Shown here: positions 16,755-25,231 of the stretch, piece by piece
Layout of the letters: each line of letters begins with the position of its first letter
Numbering within the stretch: position 1 is the first letter of the stretch
Assembly: GCA_958295685.1 (NCBI GenBank)
Contig: OY282365.1
Span: 310,001-374,000, forward strand
DNA from: an uncultured Dehalococcoidia bacterium
GTDB taxonomy: Bacteria > Chloroflexota > Dehalococcoidia > Lucifugimonadales > CATQGZ01
Reading direction: 5' to 3'
DNA length: 64,000 nucleotides
Position numbers and translations under genes: made by a program
Notes under the pieces: model-generated
Told to the model about the DNA's origin: nothing
The model's database searches: none
The model's input: only the letters and a program-made list of their open reading frames with translations

Positions 16755-17120
16755 ATTACACGGCGTCTGGAGCGTGTCAACGTATTGCTGCGCCGCGAGA
16801 TTAGCGCGGTGCTCTCATCGGAGCTGAGCGACCCGCGGCTCTCCTCCATGATCAGCGTGACCGAAGTCGATTGCAGCCCCGATCTTGGCCGCGCGAGGGT
16901 CTTCGTGAGCGTCCTGGGAGGGGAGGAAGACAAGGCATCCGCCCTGGCAGCCCTGAAGTCGGCTGCCGGCTTCGTGCACCGGAGCCTGCGGTCCCGGGTT
17001 AGGCTTCGGTCCGTGCCGTCGCTGGACTTCCGCTTGGACGAATCCATAGAGGCCGGTATGGACCTCATCGACAAGATTCGCCGGAATGTGCCGCAGCCCG
17101 GCTTCTCCGACCAGCCATAG
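16755..17120 (+). CDS. rbfA: ribosome-binding factor A with a probable ATT start
   Basis: RbfA is a KH-fold 30S maturation factor (121 aa). The conserved N-terminus TRRLERVNVLLRREISAVL is encoded, but the only codons in frame between the infB stop and this segment are non-standard starts. ATT at 16755 directly precedes TRRLERV and has AGAGG 8 nt upstream. TTG at 16785 would remove the conserved first helix. ATT starts are known for infC. The 3' end stops 13 nt before truB. Confidence 0.88.
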   Translation: MTRRLERVNVLLRREISAVLSSELSDPRLSSMISVTEVDCSPDLGRARVFVSVLGGEEDKASALAALKSAAGFVHRSLRSRVRLRSVPSLDFRLDESIEAGMDLIDKIRRNVPQPGFSDQP

Positions 17121-17133
17121 AAGAGGTGGCGCG

Positions 17134-18027
17134 GTGTCCGTCGACGGCATTCTGAACATAGACAAGCCTCATGGACTGACCTCCATGCACCTCGTCCGTC
17201 GATTGAAGAGGTCGGGCGTGGTCAAGAAGATAGGGCACGGGGGCACTCTCGACCCCATCGCCACAGGTGTGGTTCCCGTCTGTCTGGGGCGGGCGACCCG
17301 GGTGATGGAGTACCTGATCGACGGCACCAAGGAATACAGGATGGTGATCGAGCTGGGCGCCGAGACAGACACCTACGACGCGATGGGCCAGGTGGTCCGC
17401 GTGGGCGACGCATCCCATATCTCCCGCGAGCGCGCCGCCGAGGCCCTGTCGCGTTTCCACGGCAGGATCGACCAGGTGCCGCCCATGTACAGCGCGCTCA
17501 AGCGGCAGGGCAAACGTCTCTACGACCTGGCGAGGGCGGGCATAGAGATCGACAGATTGCCTCGCTCGGTCGAGGTATACTCGATAGAGCTCGTAGACTG
17601 GTCACATCCTCTCGCAACCGTCGACGTGACCTGTGGACGCGGATTCTACATGCGCTCGCTGGCGCACGACCTCGGACGCGAGTTGGGATGCGGCGCCCAT
17701 CTCAAGGAACTGATACGGACCCGGAGCGGCCCCTTCCGGGTTGACGACGCCATGTCCATGGAGGAGGCGGAGGACGCGATGGACGAGGAGGACTGGAGCA
17801 GGCTCGCGTCGCCCGACGTCGTCATGGGTCACATGCGCGTGATCGTGGTCGGCAGGGGCGCGGAAGAGGACGTCCGGCATGGCAGGCCGCTTCCGGCGAG
17901 CATAAGGAGAGACGTCGTCGGCGTGGGCGAGCAGTGCCGCATCTACAGCACTGACGGGCGTTTCCTGGCAGTGGCCGTCGTTGACGAGGTCTCAGGCCGG
18001 TGGAGGTCTCAGAAGGTCTTTCTCTGA
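17134..18027 (+). CDS. truB: tRNA pseudouridine-55 synthase
   Basis: TruB isomerises U55 in the T-loop of tRNAs (297 aa). The catalytic Asp is D40 in GGTLDPIATGVVPVCLG. NIDKPHGLTS and RGFYMRSLAHDLG are the other family motifs, and a C-terminal PUA-like region is present. The GTG at 17134 has AGAGG 7 nt upstream. It ends the nusA operon. Confidence 0.96.
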   Translation: MSVDGILNIDKPHGLTSMHLVRRLKRSGVVKKIGHGGTLDPIATGVVPVCLGRATRVMEYLIDGTKEYRMVIELGAETDTYDAMGQVVRVGDASHISRERAAEALSRFHGRIDQVPPMYSALKRQGKRLYDLARAGIEIDRLPRSVEVYSIELVDWSHPLATVDVTCGRGFYMRSLAHDLGRELGCGAHLKELIRTRSGPFRVDDAMSMEEAEDAMDEEDWSRLASPDVVMGHMRVIVVGRGAEEDVRHGRPLPASIRRDVVGVGEQCRIYSTDGRFLAVAVVDEVSGRWRSQKVFL

Positions 18028-18165
18028 GTCGCGCTATGAGAGACCGCGCGGCCGCTCGATACTGGGATATTGTCGCAGGGGAATTGAGGACGCACGGACG
18101 CTCACAGACGCAATGAGGAAGGTCAAACCCTGCCGCCGCGTGAACGGCTGCGCCGTTTCCGAAAG

Positions 18166-18176
18166 GCTGGTATAAT
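18166..18176 (+). promoter_or_regulatory. extended -10 promoter of the ribosomal protein block
   Basis: A perfect TATAAT (18171-18176) follows CTGG, giving an extended -10 (TGnTATAAT). No good -35 is visible at 16-18 nt. The leader to the rplU start is about 65 nt. Nothing else recognisable lies in the 221-nt gap after truB. Confidence 0.65.
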
Positions 18177-18248
18177 AGCCCCAATGGATCACACGCAGCG
18201 TCACGGCATCGTGGATCAGCCTGGAATACCCGCGGAGCAAGAGGTCGA

Positions 18249-18560
18249 TTGGATACCTACGCAATAGTCAAGACAGGCGGTAAGCAGTACCGCGTTCAGG
18301 AGGGCGACACGATTCGCGTCGAGTCGCTGCCCGGCGACGAGGGTGACGAGATCGAGCTTGACAATGTGCTGATGATCTCCCGCGATGGCGACGTCACCAT
18401 CGGTGCGCCCACCGTGCCGGAGGCCAGGGTCAGGGCCCAGGTACTGGGCCACGGCCGCGGTCGGAAGCTCGTCGTCTTCAAGTACAAGGCCAAGACCAGG
18501 TACCGACGGCGAAAGGGTCACCGTCAGTCCTACACCGACCTGAAGGTGACCGGTATCTGA
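18249..18560 (+). CDS. rplU: 50S ribosomal protein L21
   Basis: L21 (103 aa) binds 23S rRNA. YAIVKTGGKQYRVQEGD at the N-terminus and KTRYRRRKGHRQ near the C-terminus are the family signatures. The start is TTG at 18249 with AGAGG just upstream. It is the first gene of the L21-L27-L31 block. Confidence 0.96.
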   Translation: MDTYAIVKTGGKQYRVQEGDTIRVESLPGDEGDEIELDNVLMISRDGDVTIGAPTVPEARVRAQVLGHGRGRKLVVFKYKAKTRYRRRKGHRQSYTDLKVTGI

Positions 18561-18621
18561 TTCGAGAGCTTGAGAGAGTGTGGGGCCGCAAAGGCCACCG
18601 AATACACGGAAGGTATGGACA

Positions 18622-18879
18622 ATGGCGCACAAGAAGGGCGGCGGAAGTACCCGGAACGGACGTGACAGCAAGTCCAAGCGGCTTGGCGTTAAGCGCTATG
18701 ACACCGAGCGGGTCAGCGCGGGCACTATTATCGTCAGGCAGCGCGGGACTCGCATCAAGGCGGGTTCTAACGTTGGGGTCGGCAGGGACCACACGCTCTT
18801 TGCGCTGACCGACGGCCGCGTCAAGTTCGAGGGCGCAGGCGGAGGCCGCCGACGCGCCAGCGTCCACCCGCTCTCCTGA
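18622..18879 (+). CDS. rpmA: 50S ribosomal protein L27
   Basis: L27 (85 aa) reaches the peptidyl-transferase centre with its N-terminus. The protein begins MAHKKGGGSTRNGRDS, so there is no cleavable Firmicutes-type prepeptide. GTIIVRQRGTRIKAG and VGRDHTLFAL are conserved. The ATG at 18622 is chosen for the canonical AHKK N-terminus. Confidence 0.96.
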   Translation: MAHKKGGGSTRNGRDSKSKRLGVKRYDTERVSAGTIIVRQRGTRIKAGSNVGVGRDHTLFALTDGRVKFEGAGGGRRRASVHPLS

Positions 18880-18892
18880 AAGAGAGGCAGAC

Positions 18893-19096
18893 GTGAAGAC
18901 AGGCATTCACCCGGAGTACTACCAGGCCCAGGTGGTCTGCTCATGCGGCAACACGTACACCACCGGCTCCACCAAGCCCGAGCTGAGGGTGGAGATATGC
19001 AGCCGGTGCCACCCCTTCTTCACCGGGGAGCAGCGCATAGTCGATACCGAGGGACGAGTCGAGAGGCTCAGACGCAGGTTCAACCTGGACCGGTAA
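18893..19096 (+). CDS. rpmE: 50S ribosomal protein L31, zinc-binding type
   Basis: L31 (67 aa) of the C+ type, with the zinc ligands C16, C18 (VCSCGN), C37 and C40 (ICSRCHPF). It bridges the two ribosomal subunits. It starts 13 nt after rpmA and is followed by an intrinsic terminator. Confidence 0.96.
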   Translation: MKTGIHPEYYQAQVVCSCGNTYTTGSTKPELRVEICSRCHPFFTGEQRIVDTEGRVERLRRRFNLDR

Positions 19097-19121
19097 CGGG
19101 TTTCGACACATCGGAAACACG

Positions 19122-19150
19122 GGGTGAGAGCGGGCGTTCTCACCCTTTTT
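19122..19150 (+). terminator. intrinsic terminator after rpmE
   Basis: GGGTGAGA and TCTCACCC form an 8-bp stem with an 8-nt loop, followed directly by TTTTT. It ends the L21-L27-L31 transcript. Confidence 0.85.
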
Positions 19151-19182
19151 CATTGGGTTTCATTTGGCGGGAGGTGTCAGGC

Positions 19183-20067
19183 GTGGTGAGCCAAGCCAGG
19201 CCGACGTATGGCGGGCAGGCGGTCATCGAAGGGGTGATGATCCGCGGACAGAAGAACGTCGCCGTCGCCGTGAGGCGGCCCGACGGCACCGTCGCCTCGA
19301 CGTGCAAGCCCCTGAGCTCGCTGTTCACCGGCAACGCCCGCCGCGTACCTCTGGTCAGGGGGGTGCTCGCGCTCGTCGAGACCTTCATCCTCGGGATGCA
19401 GGCGCTGAGCTACTCCGCGAACGTGGCCGCCGAGGCCGAGGGAGAGGAGATCGGCAGGGGCGCGATAGCCGGTATGATCGTGGTCTCCCTCGCCTTCGCG
19501 GTGGGCCTGTTCTTCCTGGTGCCCGTGTTCGCCAGCAGTCCTCTGGAGGGGTTTCTGGGCTCCGACGTGGCCAGCAACGTCGCGGAGGGAGTCATACGGC
19601 TGGCCCTGTTCTTGGGGTATATCGCGCTCATCGGGCAGATGAGGGACATCCGGCGGGTGTTCATGTACCACGGCGCCGAGCACATGACCGTGCACGCGCA
19701 GGAGCGCGCCGAGCCTCTGACCGTCGAGAACGCGCGCAGGTACTCGACGGCGCACCCCAGATGCGGGACCGCCTTCCTGCTTGTCGTGATGGTGCTCGCG
19801 GTGCTGGCGTTCATCCTGGTTCCCAGGGACCCGTTCTGGTGGCTCATCCTGTCCAGGATCATCTTCGTCCCGGTGATCGCGGCGGCAAGCTACGAGGTTA
19901 TAAGGTGGAGTGGCCGCAACGCAGGGAATCCGCTGGTTCGGCTGGTCGCCGGCCCGAGCCTGGCCCTCCAGGCGCTGACTACTCGCCAGCCCGACGACGA
20001 CCAGATAGAGATAGCAATCGAGGCGATGGAGCTGGCCCTCGAGGCCGATGCTTCCTCATCCGAATAG
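19183..20067 (+). CDS. DUF1385 family membrane protein
   Basis: This 294-aa protein belongs to DUF1385, metal-dependent-enzyme-like membrane proteins often encoded beside rpmE and prfA. The N-terminal YGGQAVIEGVMIRGQKN and the central FMYHGAEHMTVHA plus HPRCGTAFLL carry the conserved His, Glu and Cys. About four membrane helices are seen. The GTG at 19183 has GGAGG 8 nt upstream. The function is unknown. Confidence 0.88.
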   Translation: MVSQARPTYGGQAVIEGVMIRGQKNVAVAVRRPDGTVASTCKPLSSLFTGNARRVPLVRGVLALVETFILGMQALSYSANVAAEAEGEEIGRGAIAGMIVVSLAFAVGLFFLVPVFASSPLEGFLGSDVASNVAEGVIRLALFLGYIALIGQMRDIRRVFMYHGAEHMTVHAQERAEPLTVENARRYSTAHPRCGTAFLLVVMVLAVLAFILVPRDPFWWLILSRIIFVPVIAAASYEVIRWSGRNAGNPLVRLVAGPSLALQALTTRQPDDDQIEIAIEAMELALEADASSSE

Positions 20068-20255
20068 CTCTCGGAGCCAACTCACGAACCTCTGGACGTC
20101 TGGCCCGTCGACTCTTAGATCTCCCGCTCCAATCGCCGCGCCCATGCGTCCTGGTATCTTCCGTGCGTGGGCCATGTGCGGGTGCGGGCGGGCCGCCTTG
20201 TTTCCTGCCAGCCTTGTCCGGTGCGCGCTATCGTATCACGGCGGTGGTGGCGGCG

Positions 20256-20876
20256 CTATTTACGGCGTTTCCTGAGCTCTTCCCATACGCCCTCCGGCGC
20301 GGCGCCCGAGGCGGCGAGGAGCACGAGGACGTGGTATAGGACGTCGGCGGCCTCGGAGACTGTCTGCGCCCGGCCGCCCCTGACCGCGGCGATTGCCATC
20401 TCTCCCGCCTCCTCGATGACCTTCTGGCTGATCCGGTCGATGCCCGCGTCCAGCAGCTTTGCGGTGTAGCTGCCGTCAGGCCGCTCGCGCCTGCGGTCCT
20501 GGATTGTGGCGAACAGCTCGTCGATGATGGCGGCGCCTGTCTCTGCGGTCTCGAAGTCGGGCAGGTCGTCCACGGCTGTGAAGAAGCAGGTCGGTCGGCC
20601 TGTGTGGCAGATCGGGCCTTCGGGATCGACCTGGAGGAGCAGCGTGTCTCCGTCGCAGTCCATGGAGGCGGCCCGGAGCTTCATATAGTTGCCGGAGGTC
20701 TCGCCCTTGTGCCACAGGTCCGACCGGCTGCGGCTGTAGAACCAGACGTCGCCGCCTTCGAGGGTTCGCCTTAGCGATCCCGGGCTCACGTATCCGAGCA
20801 TTATCACTTCGCCGGAGTTCGCGTTCTGCGCGACCGCGGGCACCAGTCCTCTTTCGTCCAGTCGTATGTTTTTCAT
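20256..20876 (-). CDS. hisIE: bifunctional phosphoribosyl-AMP cyclohydrolase / phosphoribosyl-ATP pyrophosphatase
   Basis: This fused enzyme (206 aa) catalyses steps 2 and 3 of histidine synthesis. The HisI domain (about 1-115) has MDCDGDTLLLQV and GPICHTGRPTCF with the metal-binding Asp and Cys. The HisE domain (about 120-206) has ERPDGSYTAKLL and KVIEEAGEM. The ATG at 20876 has GAGG 8 nt upstream. It ends the minus-strand his cluster. Confidence 0.96.
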   Translation of the reverse strand: MKNIRLDERGLVPAVAQNANSGEVIMLGYVSPGSLRRTLEGGDVWFYSRSRSDLWHKGETSGNYMKLRAASMDCDGDTLLLQVDPEGPICHTGRPTCFFTAVDDLPDFETAETGAAIIDELFATIQDRRRERPDGSYTAKLLDAGIDRISQKVIEEAGEMAIAAVRGGRAQTVSEAADVLYHVLVLLAASGAAPEGVWEELRKRRK

Positions 20877-20946
20877 GGCGTGTTCCTCAGCGCTTTGCGG
20901 GCCGCTTACGGGTTGGGGTACGGCGACGGGCATATATCCTTGTCGG

Positions 20947-21726
20947 TCATGGCGAGGGCCGGATGGGGACGCCGTTGGCGGCTAGGAACCTCTTGACCTC
21001 CGCCACCGGGCACGTGCCGTAGTGGAAGATGCTGGCGGCGAGGGCGGCGTCGGCCTTTCCTTCCGTGACCGCTTCGAGCACGTGGCGAGGGTTGCCCGCG
21101 CCGCCGCTGGCCACGACCGGTATGGTGACGGATTCCGAGACGGCCATCAGCAGGTCGAGGTCGTAGCCGTCCTGCGTTCCGTCGGCGTCCATGCTGTTGA
21201 CGACGACCTCTCCGGCTCCGAGTTGGGCGGCGCGCGCGGCCCACTCGACGGCGTCCAAGCCCGTTCGGTCGCCGCCGCCGCGTCCCGTGCGTATCCGCAC
21301 CTCCCAGCGTGGGGGGCTGCCGTCGACCCTCATGGCGTCCATACCCAGGACGATGCACTGGCTGCCGAAGTGGTCCGCTCCCCTGCGGATCAGGCCTGGG
21401 TCCTGGACGGCAGCGGTGTTGATGGACACCTTGTCCGCGCCTGCCTGGAGCATCCGCCGCGCGTCGTCGACCGTGCGGATGCCTCCTCCGACCGTGAGCG
21501 GTATGAAGACCTGCTCGGCGACCCGTTCCACCACGTCCAGCATGATCCGCCTGCCGTCGGCCGAGGCCGTGATGTCGTAGAAGACGAGTTCGTCGGCGCC
21601 CCCGCGGTTGTACGCCGCGGCCATCTCGACGGGGTCTCCGGCGTCGCGGTGGTCGAGGAATCGGACGCCCTTGACCACCCGGCCCGCCTTGACGTCGAGG
21701 CACGGGATTATTCGCTTGGTCAGCAC
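20947..21726 (-). CDS. hisF: imidazole glycerol phosphate synthase cyclase subunit
   Basis: HisF (259 aa) is the TIM-barrel cyclase that uses ammonia from HisH. The catalytic Asp residues are D11 (PCLDVKAGRVVKG) and D130 (VLGMDAMRVDG). Phosphate-binding loops TVGGGIRTVDD and VVASGGAGNPRH are present. The start is GTG at 21726. Confidence 0.97.
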   Translation of the reverse strand: MLTKRIIPCLDVKAGRVVKGVRFLDHRDAGDPVEMAAAYNRGGADELVFYDITASADGRRIMLDVVERVAEQVFIPLTVGGGIRTVDDARRMLQAGADKVSINTAAVQDPGLIRRGADHFGSQCIVLGMDAMRVDGSPPRWEVRIRTGRGGGDRTGLDAVEWAARAAQLGAGEVVVNSMDADGTQDGYDLDLLMAVSESVTIPVVASGGAGNPRHVLEAVTEGKADAALAASIFHYGTCPVAEVKRFLAANGVPIRPSP

Positions 21727-21763
21727 GGCTCGTCCGTATAGTTGGGGGCGTTCAGCCTGAGTC

Positions 21764-22333
21764 CTACCTGCGCATGACCAGCATGTACTGGTCGTCGTTC
21801 AGGCTGTGTCTGTTGGTGGGTCGAAAGCCGGCCTCGACCGCCATTTCCCGAAGGTCGGCCTCGTCTATCCGGTCCTCGACGGGCGGCCCGCCGTCGGTCT
21901 CTCTCTTGTGCCACTCCAGGAGCGCCAGCCACCCGTCGGGCCTGAGGCATCGGCCGGCCTCGGCCAGCATGTTGCGCGGGTCGTCCGCCTCGTGGATGGA
22001 GAATGCTAGGAACGCGCCGTCCAGGGAGTCGTCTTCCAGGGGAAGCCTGTTTTCCTCTGTCAGTGTGGTCTCGACGTTGGTCAGCCGCGCGCGCTCCAGC
22101 TCCTTCCGGACGGCGTCCAGCATCTCCTGCTGGATGTCCAGGGCGTGCACCCTGCCGTCGAAGAGGTACTTTGCCAGCGGTAGGGTGAAGTAGCCCGGCC
22201 CGCAGCCCACGTCGGCCACGGCGTGGTACCGGAGGATCGGGATGAGCGAGAGCACGCGGTGGGTGTCGAGCTGCATCTGCCGGTCGGCGGATACGAGGAG
22301 GTGCTTGTTGATCGGGTCGAACTTGTGGGGCAT
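21764..22333 (-). CDS. SAM-dependent methyltransferase, class I
   Basis: This 189-aa Rossmann-fold methyltransferase has motif I VADVGCGPGYFTLPLA, motif II acidic residue in HALDIQQEM, and LPLEDDSLDGAFLAFSIHE as the motif-IV region. It lies inside the his cluster between hisA (7 nt gap) and hisF, but no histidine-pathway methylation step is known. The substrate is unknown. Confidence 0.88.
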   Translation of the reverse strand: MPHKFDPINKHLLVSADRQMQLDTHRVLSLIPILRYHAVADVGCGPGYFTLPLAKYLFDGRVHALDIQQEMLDAVRKELERARLTNVETTLTEENRLPLEDDSLDGAFLAFSIHEADDPRNMLAEAGRCLRPDGWLALLEWHKRETDGGPPVEDRIDEADLREMAVEAGFRPTNRHSLNDDQYMLVMRR

Positions 22334-22340
22334 GTTCCGT

Positions 22341-23063
22341 TCACCGGTCCTGACTGAGAGATTGGAAGGCTTCCCTGAGGTTTACGTCCCCTGTGTGGGC
22401 CGCCTTGCCGACGATGGCGCCCTCAACGCCCATAGCGGCGAGCTGCTCGAGGTGATCGAGCGACGAAACTCCACCGGCGGCCAGCAGACTCGGCGCCTGG
22501 GAGACTAGGGCCTGTATGGCGGAGAAGTTGGGTTCCGTGAGGGTGCCGTCCCGTGCGACGTCAGTATACATGAACCTGCGGGCTCCGGCCTGTGCGAGGG
22601 CGTCGATCAGGTCGGCGGCCTTCGTTTCGCTGGTCTGCGTCCAGCCTCTCACGGCCGCGTATTCGCCGCGCGCGTCCACGGCGACAATTACCGCGTCCGG
22701 CCCGAGCCGGGCGCAGGCCTCGTGCGCCAGCTCCCGGTTCTCCACCGCCGCGGTGCCGAGGATGACCCGGTCCGCGCCTGCGGCCATCACACGGCGCGCC
22801 GTTTCGAGGCTCCTGACGCCGCCGCCGACCTGGATCGGGACGTCGACGGCCGCGGCTATCTTCCCGACGACGTTCAGATTCTTCGGTTCTCCGCTCCTCG
22901 CGCCGTCGAGGTCTACCACGTGGAGCCGCGGCGCGCCGAGGCCGGCCCACCTCGCCGCCACTTCGGCGGGGTCGTCGGAGAAGACGGTCTCGCGGTCGTA
23001 GTCGCCCTGGAAGAGGCGGACGCACCTGCCGTCCCTGACGTCGATTGCCGGTATGACTTCCAA
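22341..23063 (-). CDS. hisA: ProFAR isomerase HisA
   Basis: HisA (240 aa) isomerises the ribosyl group of ProFAR, a (beta/alpha)8 enzyme. Catalytic Asp residues D8 (PAIDVRDGRCVRLFQG) and D130 (VAVDARG) are present. The phosphate sites are QVGGGVRS and LAAGGVSSLDHL. It lies 9 nt after hisH. Confidence 0.97.
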   Translation of the reverse strand: MEVIPAIDVRDGRCVRLFQGDYDRETVFSDDPAEVAARWAGLGAPRLHVVDLDGARSGEPKNLNVVGKIAAAVDVPIQVGGGVRSLETARRVMAAGADRVILGTAAVENRELAHEACARLGPDAVIVAVDARGEYAAVRGWTQTSETKAADLIDALAQAGARRFMYTDVARDGTLTEPNFSAIQALVSQAPSLLAAGGVSSLDHLEQLAAMGVEGAIVGKAAHTGDVNLREAFQSLSQDR

Positions 23064-23072
23064 GCTGCCGTC

Positions 23073-23693
23073 CTAGGAGCGGCCGGCCAGTTCCAGGAAC
23101 TGGCGGTAGACGCGCAGGCCGAGTCCGCCGCTCTTCTCGGGGTGGAACTGTACGGCCAGGACGTTGTCCCATGCCGCGGCGCTGCAGAAGTCGACTCCGT
23201 AGGACGTGGAGCCGAGGACGACGCTCTCGTCTTCGGGGTCGGCGTAGTAGCTGTGGACGAAGTAGAAGTGGGAGCCGCTGGGGATGCCGTCCAGCGCCGG
23301 GTGCCTTCGCCTGAGCCGAACCTCGTTCCATCCCATGTGCGGGACCTTGTCCCCTGGGGGCAGCCTTCGGACGCGGCCTGGGAGCACGCCGAGGCACGGC
23401 TCGGAGCCCTCTTCCGAGTCTTCCAGCAGGAGCTGGAGGCCCAGGCACACTCCGAGGAAGGGGCGTCCGCTGGCTATGAAGTTCTTGATCGGCTCCACCA
23501 GGCCCCGTTCCCTGAGTCGGCGCATGGAGGAGTCGCACGCGCCCTGTCCTGGGAACACCAGGGCGTCCGAGCGTTCCACCTCAGCCGAGTCGGCGGTGAT
23601 CGCGGCTCGGCCGCCCACGGCCTCAATGGCCTTCTGAACGCTGCGGACGTTCCCTGCCTGGTAGTCGACTATGGCAACGTTTGGGGCGCTCAC
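23073..23693 (-). CDS. hisH: imidazole glycerol phosphate synthase glutamine amidotransferase subunit
   Basis: HisH (206 aa) is a class I glutaminase. The nucleophile is C83 in PFLGVCLGLQLL, and the His-Glu pair is in AVQFHPEKSG. It supplies ammonia to HisF. Its GTG start overlaps the stop of the adenosyltransferase gene by 4 nt. Confidence 0.97.
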   Translation of the reverse strand: MSAPNVAIVDYQAGNVRSVQKAIEAVGGRAAITADSAEVERSDALVFPGQGACDSSMRRLRERGLVEPIKNFIASGRPFLGVCLGLQLLLEDSEEGSEPCLGVLPGRVRRLPPGDKVPHMGWNEVRLRRRHPALDGIPSGSHFYFVHSYYADPEDESVVLGSTSYGVDFCSAAAWDNVLAVQFHPEKSGGLGLRVYRQFLELAGRS

Positions 23694-24253
23694 GTCTGTT
23701 CTCCGCCGCCCGTCAGCCGCTCGAACGGCATCGACCTGTCCTCGTATCGGGCCAGGATGAACAGCAGGTCCGAGAGGCGGTTCAGATAGCGCAGGATCTC
23801 CGGGTTGTCGAGGGGTTCAGCGTCGTTGAGCGCGACGGCCCTGCGCTCGGCTCTGCGCAGGATGCTCCTGGCGAGGTCGAGGGCGCCGGACGCCGCCGAC
23901 GCGCCGGGGATGATGAACGAGGGGGGCAGGTCGATCCGCCCGTCGAGGTCGTCGATATCGCGTTCGAGCCGCTCCACCATCTGGGCGGTGACTACGGAGA
24001 AGCTCGATTCCAGTCTCTCCTCCATGCCTGGGGAGGTTGCCAGCTCTGCGCCGACCGTGAACATCTCCCGCTGTACGCGGAGCAGTATCCGCTTCACGAG
24101 GGGGTCGTTCGACAGCGCCCGCGCCAAGCCCATGGCGGACACGGCCTCATCGGTCGAGCCGTATGCCTCGGTTCTCGGGTCGTTCTTGGATATGCCGCCG
24201 CCGAAGAGGAGCCTGGTACGCCCCGCGTCTCCCGTCTTGGTGTAGATGCGCAT
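23690..24253 (-). CDS. ATP:cob(I)alamin adenosyltransferase, PduO type
   Basis: This 187-aa enzyme makes adenosylcobalamin. The N-terminal RIYTKTGDAGRTRLLFGG and the central RAERRAVAL plus YLNRLSDLLFILAR are PduO signatures. I start at the ATG at 24253. A frame running upstream to 24415 reads through the word-array repeat and the promoter and is discarded. A TGGTATAAT box lies 9 nt before the ATG, so the transcript has almost no leader. It heads the his cluster. Confidence 0.93.
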   Translation of the reverse strand: MRIYTKTGDAGRTRLLFGGGISKNDPRTEAYGSTDEAVSAMGLARALSNDPLVKRILLRVQREMFTVGAELATSPGMEERLESSFSVVTAQMVERLERDIDDLDGRIDLPPSFIIPGASAASGALDLARSILRRAERRAVALNDAEPLDNPEILRYLNRLSDLLFILARYEDRSMPFERLTGGGEQT

Positions 24254-24262
24254 GACACCGGA

Positions 24263-24271
24263 ATTATACCA
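24263..24271 (-). promoter_or_regulatory. extended -10 promoter of the adenosyltransferase-his operon
   Basis: TGG plus a perfect TATAAT (24268-24263) sits 9 nt upstream of the ATG at 24253, implying a 5' UTR of about 3 nt or less. No room exists for a cobalamin riboswitch. Confidence 0.7.
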
Positions 24272-24294
24272 GCCCGGCTGTTGCCGCCGGATGG

Positions 24295-24564
24295 GGCCGC
24301 TCGGGGAGATTTTCGCCGAAAGTGTCGCATTTGCGGCATTTCGCAGCCATTTCGTAGCTGAGAGGGCTGATTTTGGCTGACACTTACGCGACACTTTGCG
24401 ACGCTTACGCGACACTCATGCGACACTCATGCGACACTTATGCGACACTTTGCGACACTTATGCGACAGGCGCTTCAGGAGTCCTGCGGGCTGGTTTGTG
24501 GAGAGAGGCGACTGTGTCATGGGCGTCATGGGGATACTCTAGCACAGCGGTTCGGGGATGTCAA
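24295..24564 (-). repeat. word-array element, family A, copy A1
   Basis: Reading on the minus strand: TTGACA (24564-24559), 17 nt, TAGAGT (24541-24536), 6 nt, then ATG (24529). The leader MTPMTQSPLSTNQPAGLLKR is followed by about ten GTGTCGCA-type words spaced 10-11 nt. The core CAGCTACGAAATG comes next, and then a tail AAATGCGACACTTTCGG. The tail is complementary over 11 bases to AAAGTGTCGCA in the array. Confidence 0.8.
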
Positions 24565-24568
24565 GGGC

Positions 24569-24827
24569 TGTCTGAATCAGGATTCCCAGGATTGGAGGAT
24601 TTTCAGGATTGGGGACCAAATCCCCCCGCCTAATTCGGCCGGGCGGCGTGATGGACTGTGCCGGGAAGACGGCTGGGTTCCCCGCCCACCCGCCCATTGG
24701 AAACTGGGGGCAAGCCCCCAGACCCCCTGCCGGGGGGGAGAACGGTGGACGGTGGACGGTGACCAAGTCCAGAGGGGAGAACCCCGGCCGGACTCGCCCC
24801 TTCGGGTCTCACAGAGTCTGAACAGTT
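24569..24827 (+). repeat. composite C/D repeat module, first tandem copy
   Basis: The module starts with TGTCTGAATCAGGATT and several further (C/G)AGGATT words. It continues through GGGCGGCGTGATGGA and CCCCCTGCCGGGGGG, and ends ...CAGAGTCTGAACAGTT. It is repeated in direct orientation at 24841-25170. The left end abuts the promoter of A1. Confidence 0.75.
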
Positions 24828-24840
24828 ATACCGGATTGAT

Positions 24841-25170
24841 TGTCTGAATCAGGATTCTCAGGATTGGGAGGATTTTCAGGATTGGGGACCAAATCCCCCC
24901 GCCTAATTCGGCCGGGCGGCGTGATGGACGTCAGGCTGTGCCGGGAAGACGGCTGGGTTCCCCGCCCACCCGCCCATTGGAAACTGGGGGCAAGCCCCCA
25001 GACCCCCTGCCGGGGGGGAGAACGGTGGTCAGTGGACGGTGGTCAGTGGTCAGTGGAACGGTGGACAGTGGAACGGTGGTCGGTGGTCAGTGGTCGGTGA
25101 CCCAAGCCCCTGCCAGAGGGGAGAACCCCGGCCGGACTCGCCCTTCGGGTCTCACAGAGTCTGAACAGTT
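24841..25170 (+). repeat. composite C/D repeat module, second tandem copy
   Basis: This is the second copy of the module, with near-identical blocks plus an expanded run of GTGGTCAGTG/GTGGACGGTG words (about 25025-25100). No gene is seen between 24254 and 25231; short frames there are made of repeat words. Confidence 0.75.
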
Positions 25171-25231
25171 GCGTTGGGTATCTGCCGGCTTATCGGCGCG
25201 TGGGCGTGTGTTATCATCGGGCCTCCGTCAG

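Noticed and set aside
18028..18248. tRNA or small RNA gene between truB and rplU
   Set aside because: No cloverleaf, T-loop or anticodon arm could be traced; only the extended -10 promoter is clear.
24254..24262. Cobalamin riboswitch ahead of the adenosyltransferase
   Set aside because: The -10 box is 9 nt from the ATG, leaving no room for a leader RNA.
24373..24633. Open frames made of repeated CDTYAT/ATLMRH residues
   Set aside because: They are translations of the word array and C module; frames exist in several phases and on both strands because the words are repeated, not because of coding.
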